Shown here: in pieces, positions 10,016 to 20,689 of the stretch
Layout: each line of letters opens with the position of its first letter
Numbering within the stretch: position 1 is the first letter of the stretch
Assembly (NCBI GenBank): GCA_032718865.1
Contig: JALUTQ010000026.1
Span: forward strand, 806,001 to 870,000
Length of the DNA stretch: 64,000 nucleotides
DNA from: Tilletia caries
Taxonomy: Eukaryota > Basidiomycota > Exobasidiomycetes > Tilletiales > Tilletiaceae
Direction: 5' to 3'
The notes under the pieces: generated by a model
What the model was told of the DNA's origin: nothing
Database searches by the model: none
The model's input: the letters and a program-made list of their open reading frames with translations, nothing else
Made by a program: the position numbers and the translations under genes

Positions 10016-11487
10016 TTGCAGCTCGCACTCAGGCCTCGCACACAAGTCAGTAATGAACGAATGAATGAATGAATCAGATTCTATTCAATGTCAACTATGT
10101 ATTGAGGGAAGAGATGCAACCACAGTCTATGGAGTATGGACTGGGGTGCTGGGTGCATGATCGCATCAGAGTAAGTCGAGCGGAAAAAAAGGGAGCCGAG
10201 TCGAACAGGGATACCAGCCGAGCGTGCCGCAAATATGGTCGATGGAAGATGCTGTGGAGTGTGGCCTGTGTGCTGTGGGTGAGGGTTGAGGGGCTTGAGG
10301 GCTTGCCTCAAGTCATGGAGAAGACGCAACAGCGATGGCCCATGTCTGTCGGCTGTCCCGGGTCCACGTCCACGCCCACCTGTAACTGCTGAAGATGAAA
10401 ATGACAGTCAGAGCCCAGACTCCAGATTGAAGAGTTGCTGCAGACAAACAGGATTCGATCAACACTGGTGCATCTGAGCCCTGACTCCTAAGGGAGATTC
10501 AGCATTCAGTCAGATTTTGAAAGAGGTCAGCGAGCAAGCACAAACGCGGGCACAATCTGCAGGTCTCCAATATCAAGAGCAGCTGCTGTCTGCTGAGCCC
10601 TGAGGTATGCAATCCGTTGGCCGTTGCAGTACTGTATCAAATCATGGTCACAGCGGCGAAGATAGAAAGAGAGAGGGTCAACGGTGATTACGGTTTGTGA
10701 AGAGAAAACAGTCAGCGAGTGCAGAGTGTAGCGTGCAGAGTGCTGCTGTCAAGAACTGAAAAGTGAGAAAAGGGCTGGAAACTCGAAGGAAGAGTTGAGA
10801 ACGGGGCAGGAGGAAAGGGTTGGGGGAGTGTTGGACGTGTCACTTCACGACTCTTTCGTTTTTCGTAGCACATACCTCCTCTCAGCAAATTGTCGTTCCC
10901 AATGCATTCCCAAGTTCCCAACACCCGGACACGTAAGGTTGTAAGAATCTGGTAATCAGCAACAGAAACAGGAAAGGAGAGGATGTGAGTGAACGAGAAT
11001 CTCAGCGTGAGCTCTGCGGGAGGGTTAACAGACAGCTCAGCGAGGCACTGTCGAGACTTGAGCACAAAGGAAAGGTGATGGTTAGCCAGTCAGTTAGTAG
11101 CCAAGAGCTATCTGCAAAATCAATCAATGAATCATAAATCAGTGCAACCTCAGGTCGGACGCGAACGACGAGGAACAGAAGAAGGTTAGCACTCAGCAGG
11201 ACGCATGCAGTACAGCGGTAGACTCCAGCGGTTCACCGTTCAACCTACGGCATCGAAGCTGATTACGGTGTGATCTGTGGGGCCAGAAAGAACAAAAGGA
11301 AATTCAGCCGGTGGGTGGAGCTCAGTAAGCACTCAGCGATGGTCGATGGACGAGAGTGTGATGTGTATGTAGAAGTCCTTATAAAGGAACCGCTCTCACC
11401 TGATGCCCCCTTTAACAAATCCCCACTCTCTTGCTCCCAAGACCCAATCCCTCACCTGCTCGCCTCTCTGGCCCAATCACAGACACA
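10016..11487. other. Non-coding stretch upstream of the collagen-like gene
   Basis: No gene was recognised. A short AATG/GAAT microsatellite is at about 10,055-10,077. The final 300 bp are upstream of the start codon at 11,488 and contain a CTTATAAAGG TATA-like motif near 11,379-11,388. This is a plausible promoter for the gene that follows. Confidence 0.4.
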
Positions 11488-13696
11488 ATGAGTCAGAAAG
11501 GAGTGGCGCGCAAAGGTACGTTCCATAGATCATAGGGTAAACTCACCAAAAGTGTTAGTGGCCTGTGCTGATTACTATTTTTGCGACTGTGTCCTGTGAA
11601 GGTGGACGAGGAGGAAGAGGCGGTAAGCAAGTTGCTGCTGCTGGGCGCCGCGGTGCCGACCTGGAACCTGCTTCCACTGCCGCTGGCGCTGCCGGTGTCG
11701 CGCCTACCGGAATCGAAACGAGCGCGCCTGGTGCGTCTGGTGCGTCTGGTGCGCCTGGTGCTGCTGGTGCGCCCGATGCCGCTGGTGACGCTCGTGCTGC
11801 TGGTGCGCCTGGGGCCTCTGGTGCTGCTGGTGCTGCTGGTGCTGCTGGTGCTGCTGGTGCGTCTAGTGCGGCTGGTGCGGCTGGTGCGTCTGGTGCTGCT
11901 GGCGCTGCTGGCGCTGCTGGTGCTTCTGGTGCTGCGCCGCAGAAAGGAGGTCGCCGTGCTGCTGGTGCCGGCGGCGCCCGTGGAACGAGTGGTGGTGGTC
12001 GGAGACAGACTTCTTCGGCAACCGCAGCGGCTCCCGGCCCCACAGTCGAAGCTGTGATGACAGCGCAGGCCGAACAAGAACGACTCGAAAACGCAATGAT
12101 GGCCAATGTGCTTCGAAGACTGGAGGAACGGGAGAAGGAAATTGCCACGGAACTGGATCAGCGGGTCGACCGACGAACGCAGGCCTATCATGACTCAGCC
12201 AAGTCCTTCACTGAAGCTTACCAACTGGTCGATTTTACCAACGTGGGCTCCAGTCGGGTCGTGAACGACAAGGTGGTGATTGTCGTAAACCGAATTCTAC
12301 TGGACGATATTGCGACGATGATGCGCTCGCACCGGACTCAGCAGGAGGAGCGCGAGAACATGGTGGAGGACCTTCGGAAGCTACGTGCGGAGGTGTAGGA
12401 GCTGAAGGCGCTACGCTCGCGGTTGCTAGAATTGGAGAAGAAGGTAGAAGTCAGGACAGCGGCAGGTTCAGCGACGCTTCTTCCGATGCCTCACCTCGTC
12501 GTCGGCAGCCCAGGGCCTCTTCCGCACGCGGACGTAAGAGACTCCGACGGGACACTCGACAGGCCAAGACCGGTCCAGGGCGGCCTGACCACAAAACTCA
12601 GGACGCCTTCCTGGAGCTCTTGCGCGCTGGCTTCGGCATTGATCAGGACGACGATTGGCCAGACCATCCCAAGGTGGCTAGGGACTCACCATCATGGCCA
12701 CGGCACCCTATACCATTGTCTCCTGCTGCGGCAGCTGCTCGTGCTCCTGGATCGGCCGGAGAGGAGTTGGTGGGAGAGCCGAAGGATCGTTTGGACTGGG
12801 AAGGAGGGCGGCTAGACGATCAGCAGTTCAAATCAGTTCTTGCCAAGCATGCTCGCACGATCAAGGACCAGGCAGATTACTTCGGGCTGCCTGCTGAACT
12901 CGATGCGCGCACGTACGAGCACATCTACGCAGCATGTCATCGCACAATGGACGCGCTGAAGCGGGCCTGCAGGGAAAAGCGACAGTTGGGTGCAGATTTG
13001 TTGGCAGGCCGAAAAAAGGCCAAGGAAGCGGTCGACAGGAGACACAAACGGCGGAAGACCCGGAGCGATGCACGTCAGCGTGTCGCAAAAGCGCACCCTG
13101 GCAAGTTTGGCGCCTTTGTCGGCGACATGATCGGCATCGAATGCGTGGAAGGGGACGAGTCCGAGCAAGAAGATGCAGCAAACGCTGATGATGGCGATGG
13201 TTCCGATGAAGACTCGCCTGCTCCGCGCCCCAAATCAATCCGGGTCATCGTGCCCGAGTGGTGGTCAAAGGAAAATCAGAATCTCCAGCAGAAACTTGAA
13301 CGCCATGTTCCGTTTCAGATGGCAAAGTTCAAGACCATCGAAGCCACTCAACTCACCGCCTATCTAGAGTCGCTGTCGCCAGCAGTGCCTAGAATTGCTG
13401 TCAGCTCAGCTTTCGCCCAAAAGTACCCTCATCTGGTAATGGACGTCAAGAACAACTCACATCCGTTCAAGCCGGCACGAGGAGCGGTCGCGGACGACGC
13501 TCAAAGCTGGGGAGCGCCGATCACGGAGCTTCAAGGTCCCGAGGAAGACGAGCGCAGAGCCACTGGTGGTGAGCCAGGGATGGATGATGAGGAAGGCGAT
13601 GGAACGGTCGATGGAGCCGGTGCTGCTGACGAGAACGAAGGCAGTGGTGGAGGAATGGGAGGGGGTGATGAAGATGACGCTGATATGGAAGGGTGA
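11488..13696 (+). pseudogene. Collagen-like / coiled-coil partner protein of the Tnp2-type element
   Basis: I do not recognise a named family. Exon 1 (11,488-11,515) encodes MSQKGVARK and joins an exon starting near 11,601 with GGRGGRGGKQ. About 11,700-11,940 is a Gly-Ala-X repeat (GASGAAGAAGAAGA type) resembling short collagen triplets. A coiled coil follows (ERLENAMMANVLRRLEERE). A TAG at 12,396-12,398 interrupts the heptads, although the following codons keep the pattern (ELKALRSRLLELEKKVE). Another change of frame leads to a long open frame (to 13,694) with DWEGGRLDDQQFKSVL, basic RRHKRRKTR, acidic runs and a Gly/Asp-rich tail. By position it is the second gene of the Tnp2-type element, in the place where CACTA elements encode a DNA-binding TnpA. 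The transposase gene points towards it from the right. Confidence 0.5.
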
Positions 13697-13700
13697 ATCT

Positions 13701-16700
13701 TCAGCAGGCTGTGAAGGGTGAGGAACAAAATGTTGCGAGAGTGGTAGTCAGCAACAACATTCGCAGTATGTCGAGGACAAGTACAGAATCGAGCCATGAA
13801 ACATAACGCACCATGTCTTTGATCCTCGCCCGGGGATACACCTGAAAGGTGATCCATGAAGACGATTGCAGCGTCTGAGGAGAGAGCGTGTGCTGGAAGA
13901 AGCTCGATAGTGCGCCAGTCGTTCGTGATCGTCCAGAGCATGCGCAGGACGTTTCCGTAAGAAGGAGAGAAGAGAGTGTCGAAGGCGGGCATTGGCTCGC
14001 GCACCGCGCGTCGACCAAGAAGGAAGACGCTCGTATGTGTCTCGCCTAGAAGTTGGAGTTCGTGGCTGAGAATGGTCTGTATTTCGAAAAGGTCCAAGCC
14101 CCCGTCCACAGCGTCCACCACCGCCAACGTGCGACTGACACTTGCATTCTTTCTGACTCCAGCGCCGCCAAAGTTGAGGTGCCCGAACGTCATCTGTGCG
14201 TGTTCCTTCATGCGCTTCATGACCTTGACGCCTCCTGGTTGATCGATCCAAATGGGATGAAGGGGGACGGAAAGGTGGGAAAAGGACGACCGTAGGTGTT
14301 CGTAGAGCTGCTGATACACTGCCGAAGAGGGAGTAAATGCCTCACTACTCGACAAGGAAACTTCGACAATGCCACGGCCGGAGAGGAGGGACTGAGCGGT
14401 GAGATGATTCGCTCGTCGACGTCTGATGGGTGGCGCACGGTCGGCGATAGATTTCGGGAGCTCAACTTCCTCGCGCGCAAGCTGGTATTCGAAGCGGCCG
14501 CTGGTTAAGGTTGTCCCCGGAGTAACACGGAGGGCTCCGCCTCCGCACTTCCAAATTCCGCCGGAATTTTGACTTTCTGAGGCGAGCTCCGCCTCCGCAG
14601 ACTAAGACAGAGCGGAAAAAAACCAGCTCCGCGTTCCGACGGAATTATACAAAAGTTGAAATCCCAGCTCCGCGCTCCGCGTTTTTTCTGTGCGTTTTCG
14701 TAATGCTCCTCCGTGCTCCGTGTATGCGGAGCTCGGAATTCCGTCGGAGCGCAGTGGTGGTATAAGTTGCTCTCAGAATGACTCTAATACACTCAGAGCT
14801 ATACATTCACCATCCGACATTGTTGCGGTATTGACTCCAGTGCTATTTTGAAGCTCTCAACGGATGATGGTGCCTGTTTTATCCCCTGCGGGTGTCTCGA
14901 GGATGCCTATTTTTCTCGAAATTCCGCACTTTCCGCGGAAATTTTTGCGGAATTCCGGCGGAGCGCACCCAAAATGAGGTCACGTGACCCTTATTTTCAA
15001 CTATCACGTGACCTCATAGCTCCGTCGGAATTCCGCGGAAATTCCGCCGGAATTTTTCACACAATTTTGACGACTCCGCGCTCCGCACTTTTTGGCAAGT
15101 GGGCCCAGGATTGGGCTCCGCCTCCGCACAAATTCCGGCGGAGTCCTCCAAGCGGACTCCGTGCTTTTTTAAGATCAAAAATTTCTCAAAAGTGAGCTCC
15201 GCGCTCCGCCTCCGGCGGAGCCCTCCGTCGGAGGAGTGCGGAGTCCGCAAAACCCCAGCTCCGCGTCAACTCCGGGGACAACCTTACCGCTGGTGACAAA
15301 GGCTGTTGTGTAGGTCGTCTCGATCTCGCCGTTGCGATGTCGATTGGTGGGGGTTCGTCCGAGCTGCCCATTCATCCTTTCGAAGTGGTAGGCTGAAAAA
15401 TGGTACGCCGGACCAAATCGGCGAATGTGCTCGGGAAGGTGCAATGCAAGATGCAGATTGTATATGATCGCGGCAGCACCAAAAAGAACGGCGGTCGTAC
15501 GACCGTAGTCGCGGAGTATAGCGTCCAACTGGTCAACGTCCGGGAGTGACATCGACCTGCGCGCAGCGAGCGTGGTGGCAGCTGCCAACTGCGCCACATT
15601 CCGCACCACATCTCTTGCATTGACTGGTCTGGCAATGCGCAGTCGTTTTCGGGGCTTCTTGACCCGAGATCGTGATGGTAGTGAGAGCAAGGTTGCTGGC
15701 TCCGGGGTGTTGTGCGTAGCATCAGAGTCCGGCCTTGCACTGGTGTCCACGGGCTTGATCACGTAATCGAGCTCATCATCCGCGACAATGATGTCTCGCC
15801 ACGCAACAAAAAGGAGTAGAGGCAGGAGGCGACGCATCAGCGTCGACCAGTGCGCCGCAGTTGCCGAGCCCCCTCCTGGGTCTCCAAGCCGCTGATCAGG
15901 AGCTTGCTCGGATGATGGAACACGGCAAGTTTGAAGACCCCGTTGGATGATGGCAAGATGGGCAGGTGTGATGACTTCGCCGACAATCAGAACGCGATGG
16001 AAGAGACGTTTGGCAAGGCCCAGCTCGAGGCAATGCATGTAGTCGACTGGGGATCGCGAGACCGAGCGCCAGTACGAGAGCTGGAGAAGTGGGCTGTACC
16101 GCGCGCCGGTGTTGCGTTCGTGCAAGTCCTTATCGGCTTTGCTGGCAAACGGCCGCTGGTATCGCTCCGCATCCAAGCGATGCTGGTGGTCGTCCCGAAG
16201 TGGCAAGGCGTGCTCAAAGGCTGCAACCTAAAATCAACCGAGCAGAAGCCACAAAACTCGCCCTTGCGCACACTATGGGATGGAAACCCACATACCTTGT
16301 TCCTCCCCACTGTGTCACCGCTGTAAAATGCCACGCGCAAGCGGACGAGACGACCGTTTGGAGCCTCGTGTGTGCAGATCGACATACCCTCGTTCAACAA
16401 CTCGAGCTCTTCAAGCATCGGTCGTAGGTAGCCGCCGATTGCAGTTGCTTTTGGTTCTTTGGGGCCAGGCGTGCACCCTGCAATGTACGTCGAGGAGAAG
16501 AGATACCGGAGGCGTGGTGGGAGGTTGAGAATGCACATCAGGATTGCGCCCGTAGAATGCCAAGACGTGTACTGACTCCTGAAAAGAGAGAACCAATCTA
16601 TGCCCAGGGCCACAAGGAGAGAGAGACTGTGATCAGTGAACGCCCGACGTTGTGGATCCAACTCAGATCGCCACGCCAAACCGTCCCACACGTCTCGAAG

Positions 16701-17821
16701 ACGAACGTCGGGATCTCGATCCCTCCACTCTGCCATGGCTACCTCAACTCCTGGCTGGCTGAGTAGCCAGGTCAACCACTCGACCAAAGACTGGTAGGCA
16801 AAGATCATTTTTGGTTTGCCTGGTCGTTCGTAGAGCTGAGTGTGGCATGATGGACAGTTTCCGATTCCATCTGTCCTGCGTTCCAGACGTTCGCAGCTCG
16901 GACACACCGCATAGTAGCGCAGTACGGGCAAAGTTCCGAGATGTCGGCGAACGGTGTCGAGCTGACGAGGAATGGGAGGGTCGGCGGGATCTAAAAGAGG
17001 CTCTACTGCAATGGAAAAGAAAGAAAGCAGTAACCCAGCCGGCTCTCTACCGAGACCAAAGTAGACGCAAATTGCAGTCACCAGCACCATGAACCTCCGC
17101 ACAATAGAACTGTACGGACGTTGTGGGATGGCATGAGAGGCCGCCAAAGCTGTATCGAGTTGGCTGTGGTTGCTTGCGAATGTGAGAAGTGATGATGTTG
17201 GCATATCTGGACCGTGGTCGTCCTCTGCTTCCATGGAGTCCAAGATCGCTCGCCCGTGATCGAGAACGTGCTCTGGCTCTATACCATCGCCAAAGTTGGA
17301 GTCGAATTCGCTGGCGGTGGCATCTTCGTCACTGCTGAGACTGGGAGACGCAGCCCCGACACCTGGCGCAGCTTCGTTGCTCAAGTCAAACGCCATGTCG
17401 AGGCCGAAATCATCAAAATTGCTTCGTGTTTCGTAGTCCACCGGCGGCCGATCTGTTCCCGGATGAGAGATGAAGGTTGCCGCACGTCTTCTTCCGGAAT
17501 TGACGAACGAAAAACGGCAGCCGAGCTCTCGCCTGCGGAGGGAAGGCCCAACTTCTTGTCCCTGTCGCGCGCTTGGTGTGTGTAGAACGTGCGCGCCGAG
17601 ACAGCCGTCAGCTGCCCTCTGACAGTGCGACAGCCGTTGCTTTCGCAATCACACCACCAAGTGCCCGTAGACCGATCCTTGCCAGCTTTCCGAGGCGGCT
17701 TGGAGCGATTGGAAAGGACAGAGGCAAGCGCTGTAAAGAGTAGAATATCGAGACAGTCAGACCAATACGTATGGCACCCAATCTCAAAACAGCAGCGATG
17801 CGTAGGCAAGCGCAGGCACAT
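13701..17821 (-). pseudogene. Tnp2-family (CACTA-like) transposase, split by a MITE
   Basis: Read on the minus strand from 17,821. The N-terminal block has a cysteine-rich finger (WWCDCESNGC..HQARD) seen in basidiomycete Tnp2 proteins. The central block (about 17,400-16,250) contains CPSCERL..GNCPSCHTQLYERPGKPK, then the family's core AFYSGDTVGRNKVCGFPSHSVRKGEFCGFC. After a frame change near 16,230 follow DYMHCLELGLAKRLFHRVL and HIRRFGPAYHFSAYHFERMNGQLG, the C-terminal signature. The 781-bp E-family MITE (14,506-15,286) then breaks the gene right after TTAFVTSG. Coding sequence resumes at about 14,480 and runs to about 13,750. The frame changes at 17,500 and 16,230 may be short introns or mutations. 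The 3' end meets the end of the collagen-like gene, so its exact stop is uncertain. Confidence 0.75.
14506..15286. mobile_element. E-family hAT-like MITE (copy 1), exact 8-bp TSD
   Basis: The 781-bp element has ends TAAGGTTGTCCCCGGAGT and ACTCCGGGGACAACCTTA, and identical CCGCTGGT at 14,498-14,505 and 15,287-15,294. Its body is built from CTCCGCG, CGGAATTCCG and GCTCCGC words in both directions. It interrupts the Tnp2 transposase coding sequence. Copy 2 is at 24,131-25,427. Confidence 0.9.
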
Positions 17822-18069
17822 GTGACATGAATGATGAACGCACCAAATAGGTTAGGCTGGGAGGTCATTTGGCGCAGGTCGCGAACGGATGGGTAATGAT
17901 TGGCCGCGTTAGGTTCTGTGAGGTATGTTGACGTGGAAGGAAGCTGTGACGGTATAGATTTGGAAGAGCCAAGAAGGAAGACTGAAGAGTACGAAGCCCA
18001 AAGGTGCGCGTAAGGCCCGTGCACAGGCGGCAGGCCACAGGCCTCAGTTCAGAAAACACAAAAATGACA

Positions 18070-18235
18070 AAGGTTCGGCTCGCGCGGATCTGCGCGCGCA
18101 GTGTGCGCGGTAAGCAGCTCGCGCGGGGCCTGCGCGAGTGGTCAGCGCGAGCTATCCGCGCGCAGGCGCCCCGTGCGAGCCCCAGTGCGCGACCCTCTCA
18201 CACAGGGTCAGATGCGCGAGACCCGTGCGCGAAAC
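18070..18235. repeat. GC-rich palindromic word array, right-hand partner
   Basis: Dense GCGCGCAG, CTCGCGCGG and TGCGCGAG words, like those at 9850-10,015. It lies just beyond the 5' end of the Tnp2 transposase gene. Between it and the DIRS-like RT (about 18,240-18,500) is a further 260 bp of unassigned sequence ending in a polypyrimidine-CACAG stretch. Confidence 0.5.
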
Positions 18236-18503
18236 CACCAAATCCCCGATGATTGCCATGTTGGAAGAGGTTAGTGCTTCTCGATGACTCGCATGCTCCA
18301 TGCTCCATGAGCCTCCCTCTTCCTTCCCTCTCTCTCTCACTCTGGGATGAGCTCAAGCATGGACTTAGTCCCTCTGCAATCTCAATCCGAGCGTTTGCCT
18401 CATTGATCTCCTGGTTTGATTCTCACACCTGCACTGCTCTGGAATGCGTGCTTGGTCTGGCAGCAGTTGCTGACTCTCTTGGATTTCTCTCTCTTTTGTC
18501 TCA

Positions 18504-19171
18504 CAGGTTCGTGCTGCTGTGCCGGGCTCCTTCATGGCGATGGCGGACGCACAGGAGGCGTTCCGCTCAGCGCGCGGAAGGATCAGTGGCCGGGGTTGGT
18601 GATCGCTCTACCGCTGGGAGGTTTCGGTATTGATACACGTCTACCGTTCGGACTCGCCTCGGCCACGGGCGTGTGGGGTATGGTGGCCGACCTCGTCAGG
18701 GTCTTTCTGGTTCATCGAATGGAGGGGCTAAGGATAATCATGTGGGTCGATGACTTCTTATTCATCAAGCCCCTGACATCGGACTTCCAACTAAAGGACA
18801 TCCAGTCCACGACGGAGAGCCTAGGGTTTCCCTGGCATCCAACCAAGTTCTCCGAGTTCGGCCCCAAGGTCACATACCTTGGGTTCGAGTGGGATCTCCA
18901 CAGGATGACCGTCAAGCTCCCAGACGAGAAGAGCGATGTCTTCCGGCAGCGCGTCGCCGCCTTCCGACATTCGGACGTCAAGTCGCTCAAGGAGGTCAGG
19001 GAGGTCTGTGGATCCCTGCAGAACATCACGATGATGGCGCGGGATCTCGCTCCTTACCTCTCCGAATTCAACAACTTCCTTTCGGCCTGGTCGACCAAGT
19101 CTCAATATCAGAAGCTCTACGTTCCGGTTCCCGTCCAAGACGAGGCGAAGGTCTGGTTCAAGGCTCTCTAG
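18504..19171 (+). pseudogene. DIRS-like reverse transcriptase, palm and C-terminal part
   Basis: The stretch begins VRAAVPGSFMAMADAQEAFRS, with the first catalytic Asp in MADAQ. A 2-bp shift (an extra CG at about 18,579) is followed by WPGLVIALPLGGFGIDTRLPFGLASA and then the catalytic pair in IMWVDDFLF. The end has VTYLGFEWDLHRMTVKLPDEK, the thumb motif of DIRS-group RT. It stops at 19,169-19,171 with no RNase H, methylase or tyrosine recombinase visible, so the 3' half of the element is missing. It is the continuation of the RT fragment at 9447-9846. Confidence 0.7.
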
Positions 19172-19329
19172 AACGAGATGATCCGCAACTCACTCTGTCG
19201 ACACAACCTCACATAAGTACAGACACAGTCAAAACAATGACACAGGAACAGGGGTAGTCGACACTTGATAGTAAAAAGGGGGACAAGCAGAGTGGGTGTG
19301 ATAGAGAAAAGGGGGACAGGCAGTGCGGG

Positions 19330-20047
19330 CAGGGCTCGGCACGACTATGGAATTTTACGACCATTACGACTATAGCCTCATACGACTATGAGCGACTATA
19401 GCCATAGCCCCTGATAGTCGCACTTACGACTATGACTATGACCATGACTATGCTCCAGAAATGTAAGACAATAGTCGCCATAGTCGTTAAAAATCTGGTC
19501 TAAATTGATTTTGCGACTATAGTCGGACAATAGCTGGACGTCAAGGCTATAGTCGCAGCAAACAATTCGGCTATAGTCCGACTATAGCATGTCATGGTCT
19601 GACTATAGCTTGGAGTTGCGACTATAGCCGCGGGCCCGACCGCCACCGCTATAGTCAGACTATGACATCTATTGCCCATGAAACACTATAGCCAGTCATA
19701 GTGCGACTATTATTGTTGGATAGTCGAACCATAGCCTGACTATATCCGATTTTAGACAATGGAAGGCGACCTACACTATAACTATTTATAGTCTGAAATT
19801 TGACGTGCAACTATAGTGCGAGAATTATTGTCCCAAAGTCCGACTATAGTGGCGCACAGGTGTTACAATTTTGGCTATAGTCACACTATAGTGCAAATTT
19901 TGGCTGCGCAAATTCCTGCGACTATAGTCGACTATGCCACTATAGTCAGACTTACGACTATGACTATTTCGGATTTTCAAAAACCGCCTACGACTACGAC
20001 TATGACTATGCCAAAAAACGTGCGACTATAGTCGGAGCCGAGCCCTG
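19330..20047. mobile_element. F-family hAT-like MITE with GACTATAGTC word array
   Basis: The 718-bp element has ends CAGGGCTCGGC and GCCGAGCCCTG. The interior is almost wholly the palindrome GACTATAGTC and variants such as CGACTATGACTATG. Flanking 8-mers (AGTGCGGG and GGAGTGAG) do not match as they stand; a 2-bp shift gives 6 of 8. The right flank is immediately followed by another MITE fragment, which may have disturbed the junction. Confidence 0.75.
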
Positions 20048-20055
20048 GGAGTGAG

Positions 20056-20124
20056 GCCCCGACTGGTCGGGGAACTCCGGGCCCCGGAGAACCTACTCCG
20101 GGGCTTACTCCGCGCCCATCCTTA
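20056..20124. mobile_element. Fragment of an H-family MITE end
   Basis: The sequence CTACTCCGGGGCTTACTCC followed by a terminal ATCCTTA matches, reversed, the left end of the H-family element at 54,377. The other end is not visible. Confidence 0.45.
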
Positions 20125-20440
20125 GTTCATGCTATAGCCTATAGTACATAATGACAATTTCCGGCCGAATTGCGCCTTAGTATGACACTGAAAGTGTACT
20201 ATAGGATAGACCTAGTATATTTGTATGACATATATAATGCACAGTGCACTAGAAGTATACTATTGCACACAAATAGTATACTTTAGTATACAACAAGCTC
20301 TTTGAAACCATCCTAGATAAATCATATTGTGGATGTTTCTAAGATACTATTTTCATATTACTCTGAAAGTATTTTATAGTATAAAAAGAGCATACATCCA
20401 GTAAATGAGCACTATAGTACACTTATTACAAGCGGTTCCA
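20125..20440. repeat. AT-rich array of TAGTATACT-type words
   Basis: About 300 bp of AT-rich sequence with scattered CTATAG, TAGTATACT and TATAGTA words, similar in tone to the C family but without its ends. No coding sequence. Confidence 0.4.
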
Positions 20441-20589
20441 CTCGCACATCAACAATTTCACGTCAACGGTCAACGCCAACTCCAGCGCCTCATCACAACG
20501 TCAATGTTCTTTTCGACGTCGCAATGAACGCAGCCAGCTTCCTAATCAAGCTCATACAAACGTCCCTGAACATCTCTCAAGTGGTCGTT

Positions 20590-20675
20590 GTGCAAAAAGG
20601 CTGTGAGGTTTGAAAGTCTAGCAGCGGGCGGGAGTTCGAGTCTCTCTGCACGCATTTCTTTTTCCCATTTTTTGT
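20590..20675 (+). repeat. tRNA-like block with Pol III B box and T run
   Basis: GGGAGTTCGAGTCTCTC has a T-arm-like stem and loop with the B-box core GTTCGAGTC. TGCACGCA just after it can pair in part with TTGTGCA about 55 nt upstream. Runs of five and six T follow. There is no proper D arm or A box, so I read it as a tRNA relic or SINE head. Confidence 0.3.
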
Positions 20676-20689
20676 TCTACTTTTGCTTG

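Noticed and set aside
11581..12057. Leucine/valine-rich 158-codon frame (repeated LVRLVRLV)
   Set aside because: It is the alternative reading of the Gly-Ala-X repeat; the Gly-Ala frame has a start exon, splice sites and a coiled coil downstream.
13531..13750. C-terminal Ser/Pro extension of the Tnp2 frame
   Set aside because: It is antisense to the acidic tail of the collagen-like gene; the true transposase end is probably near 13,750.
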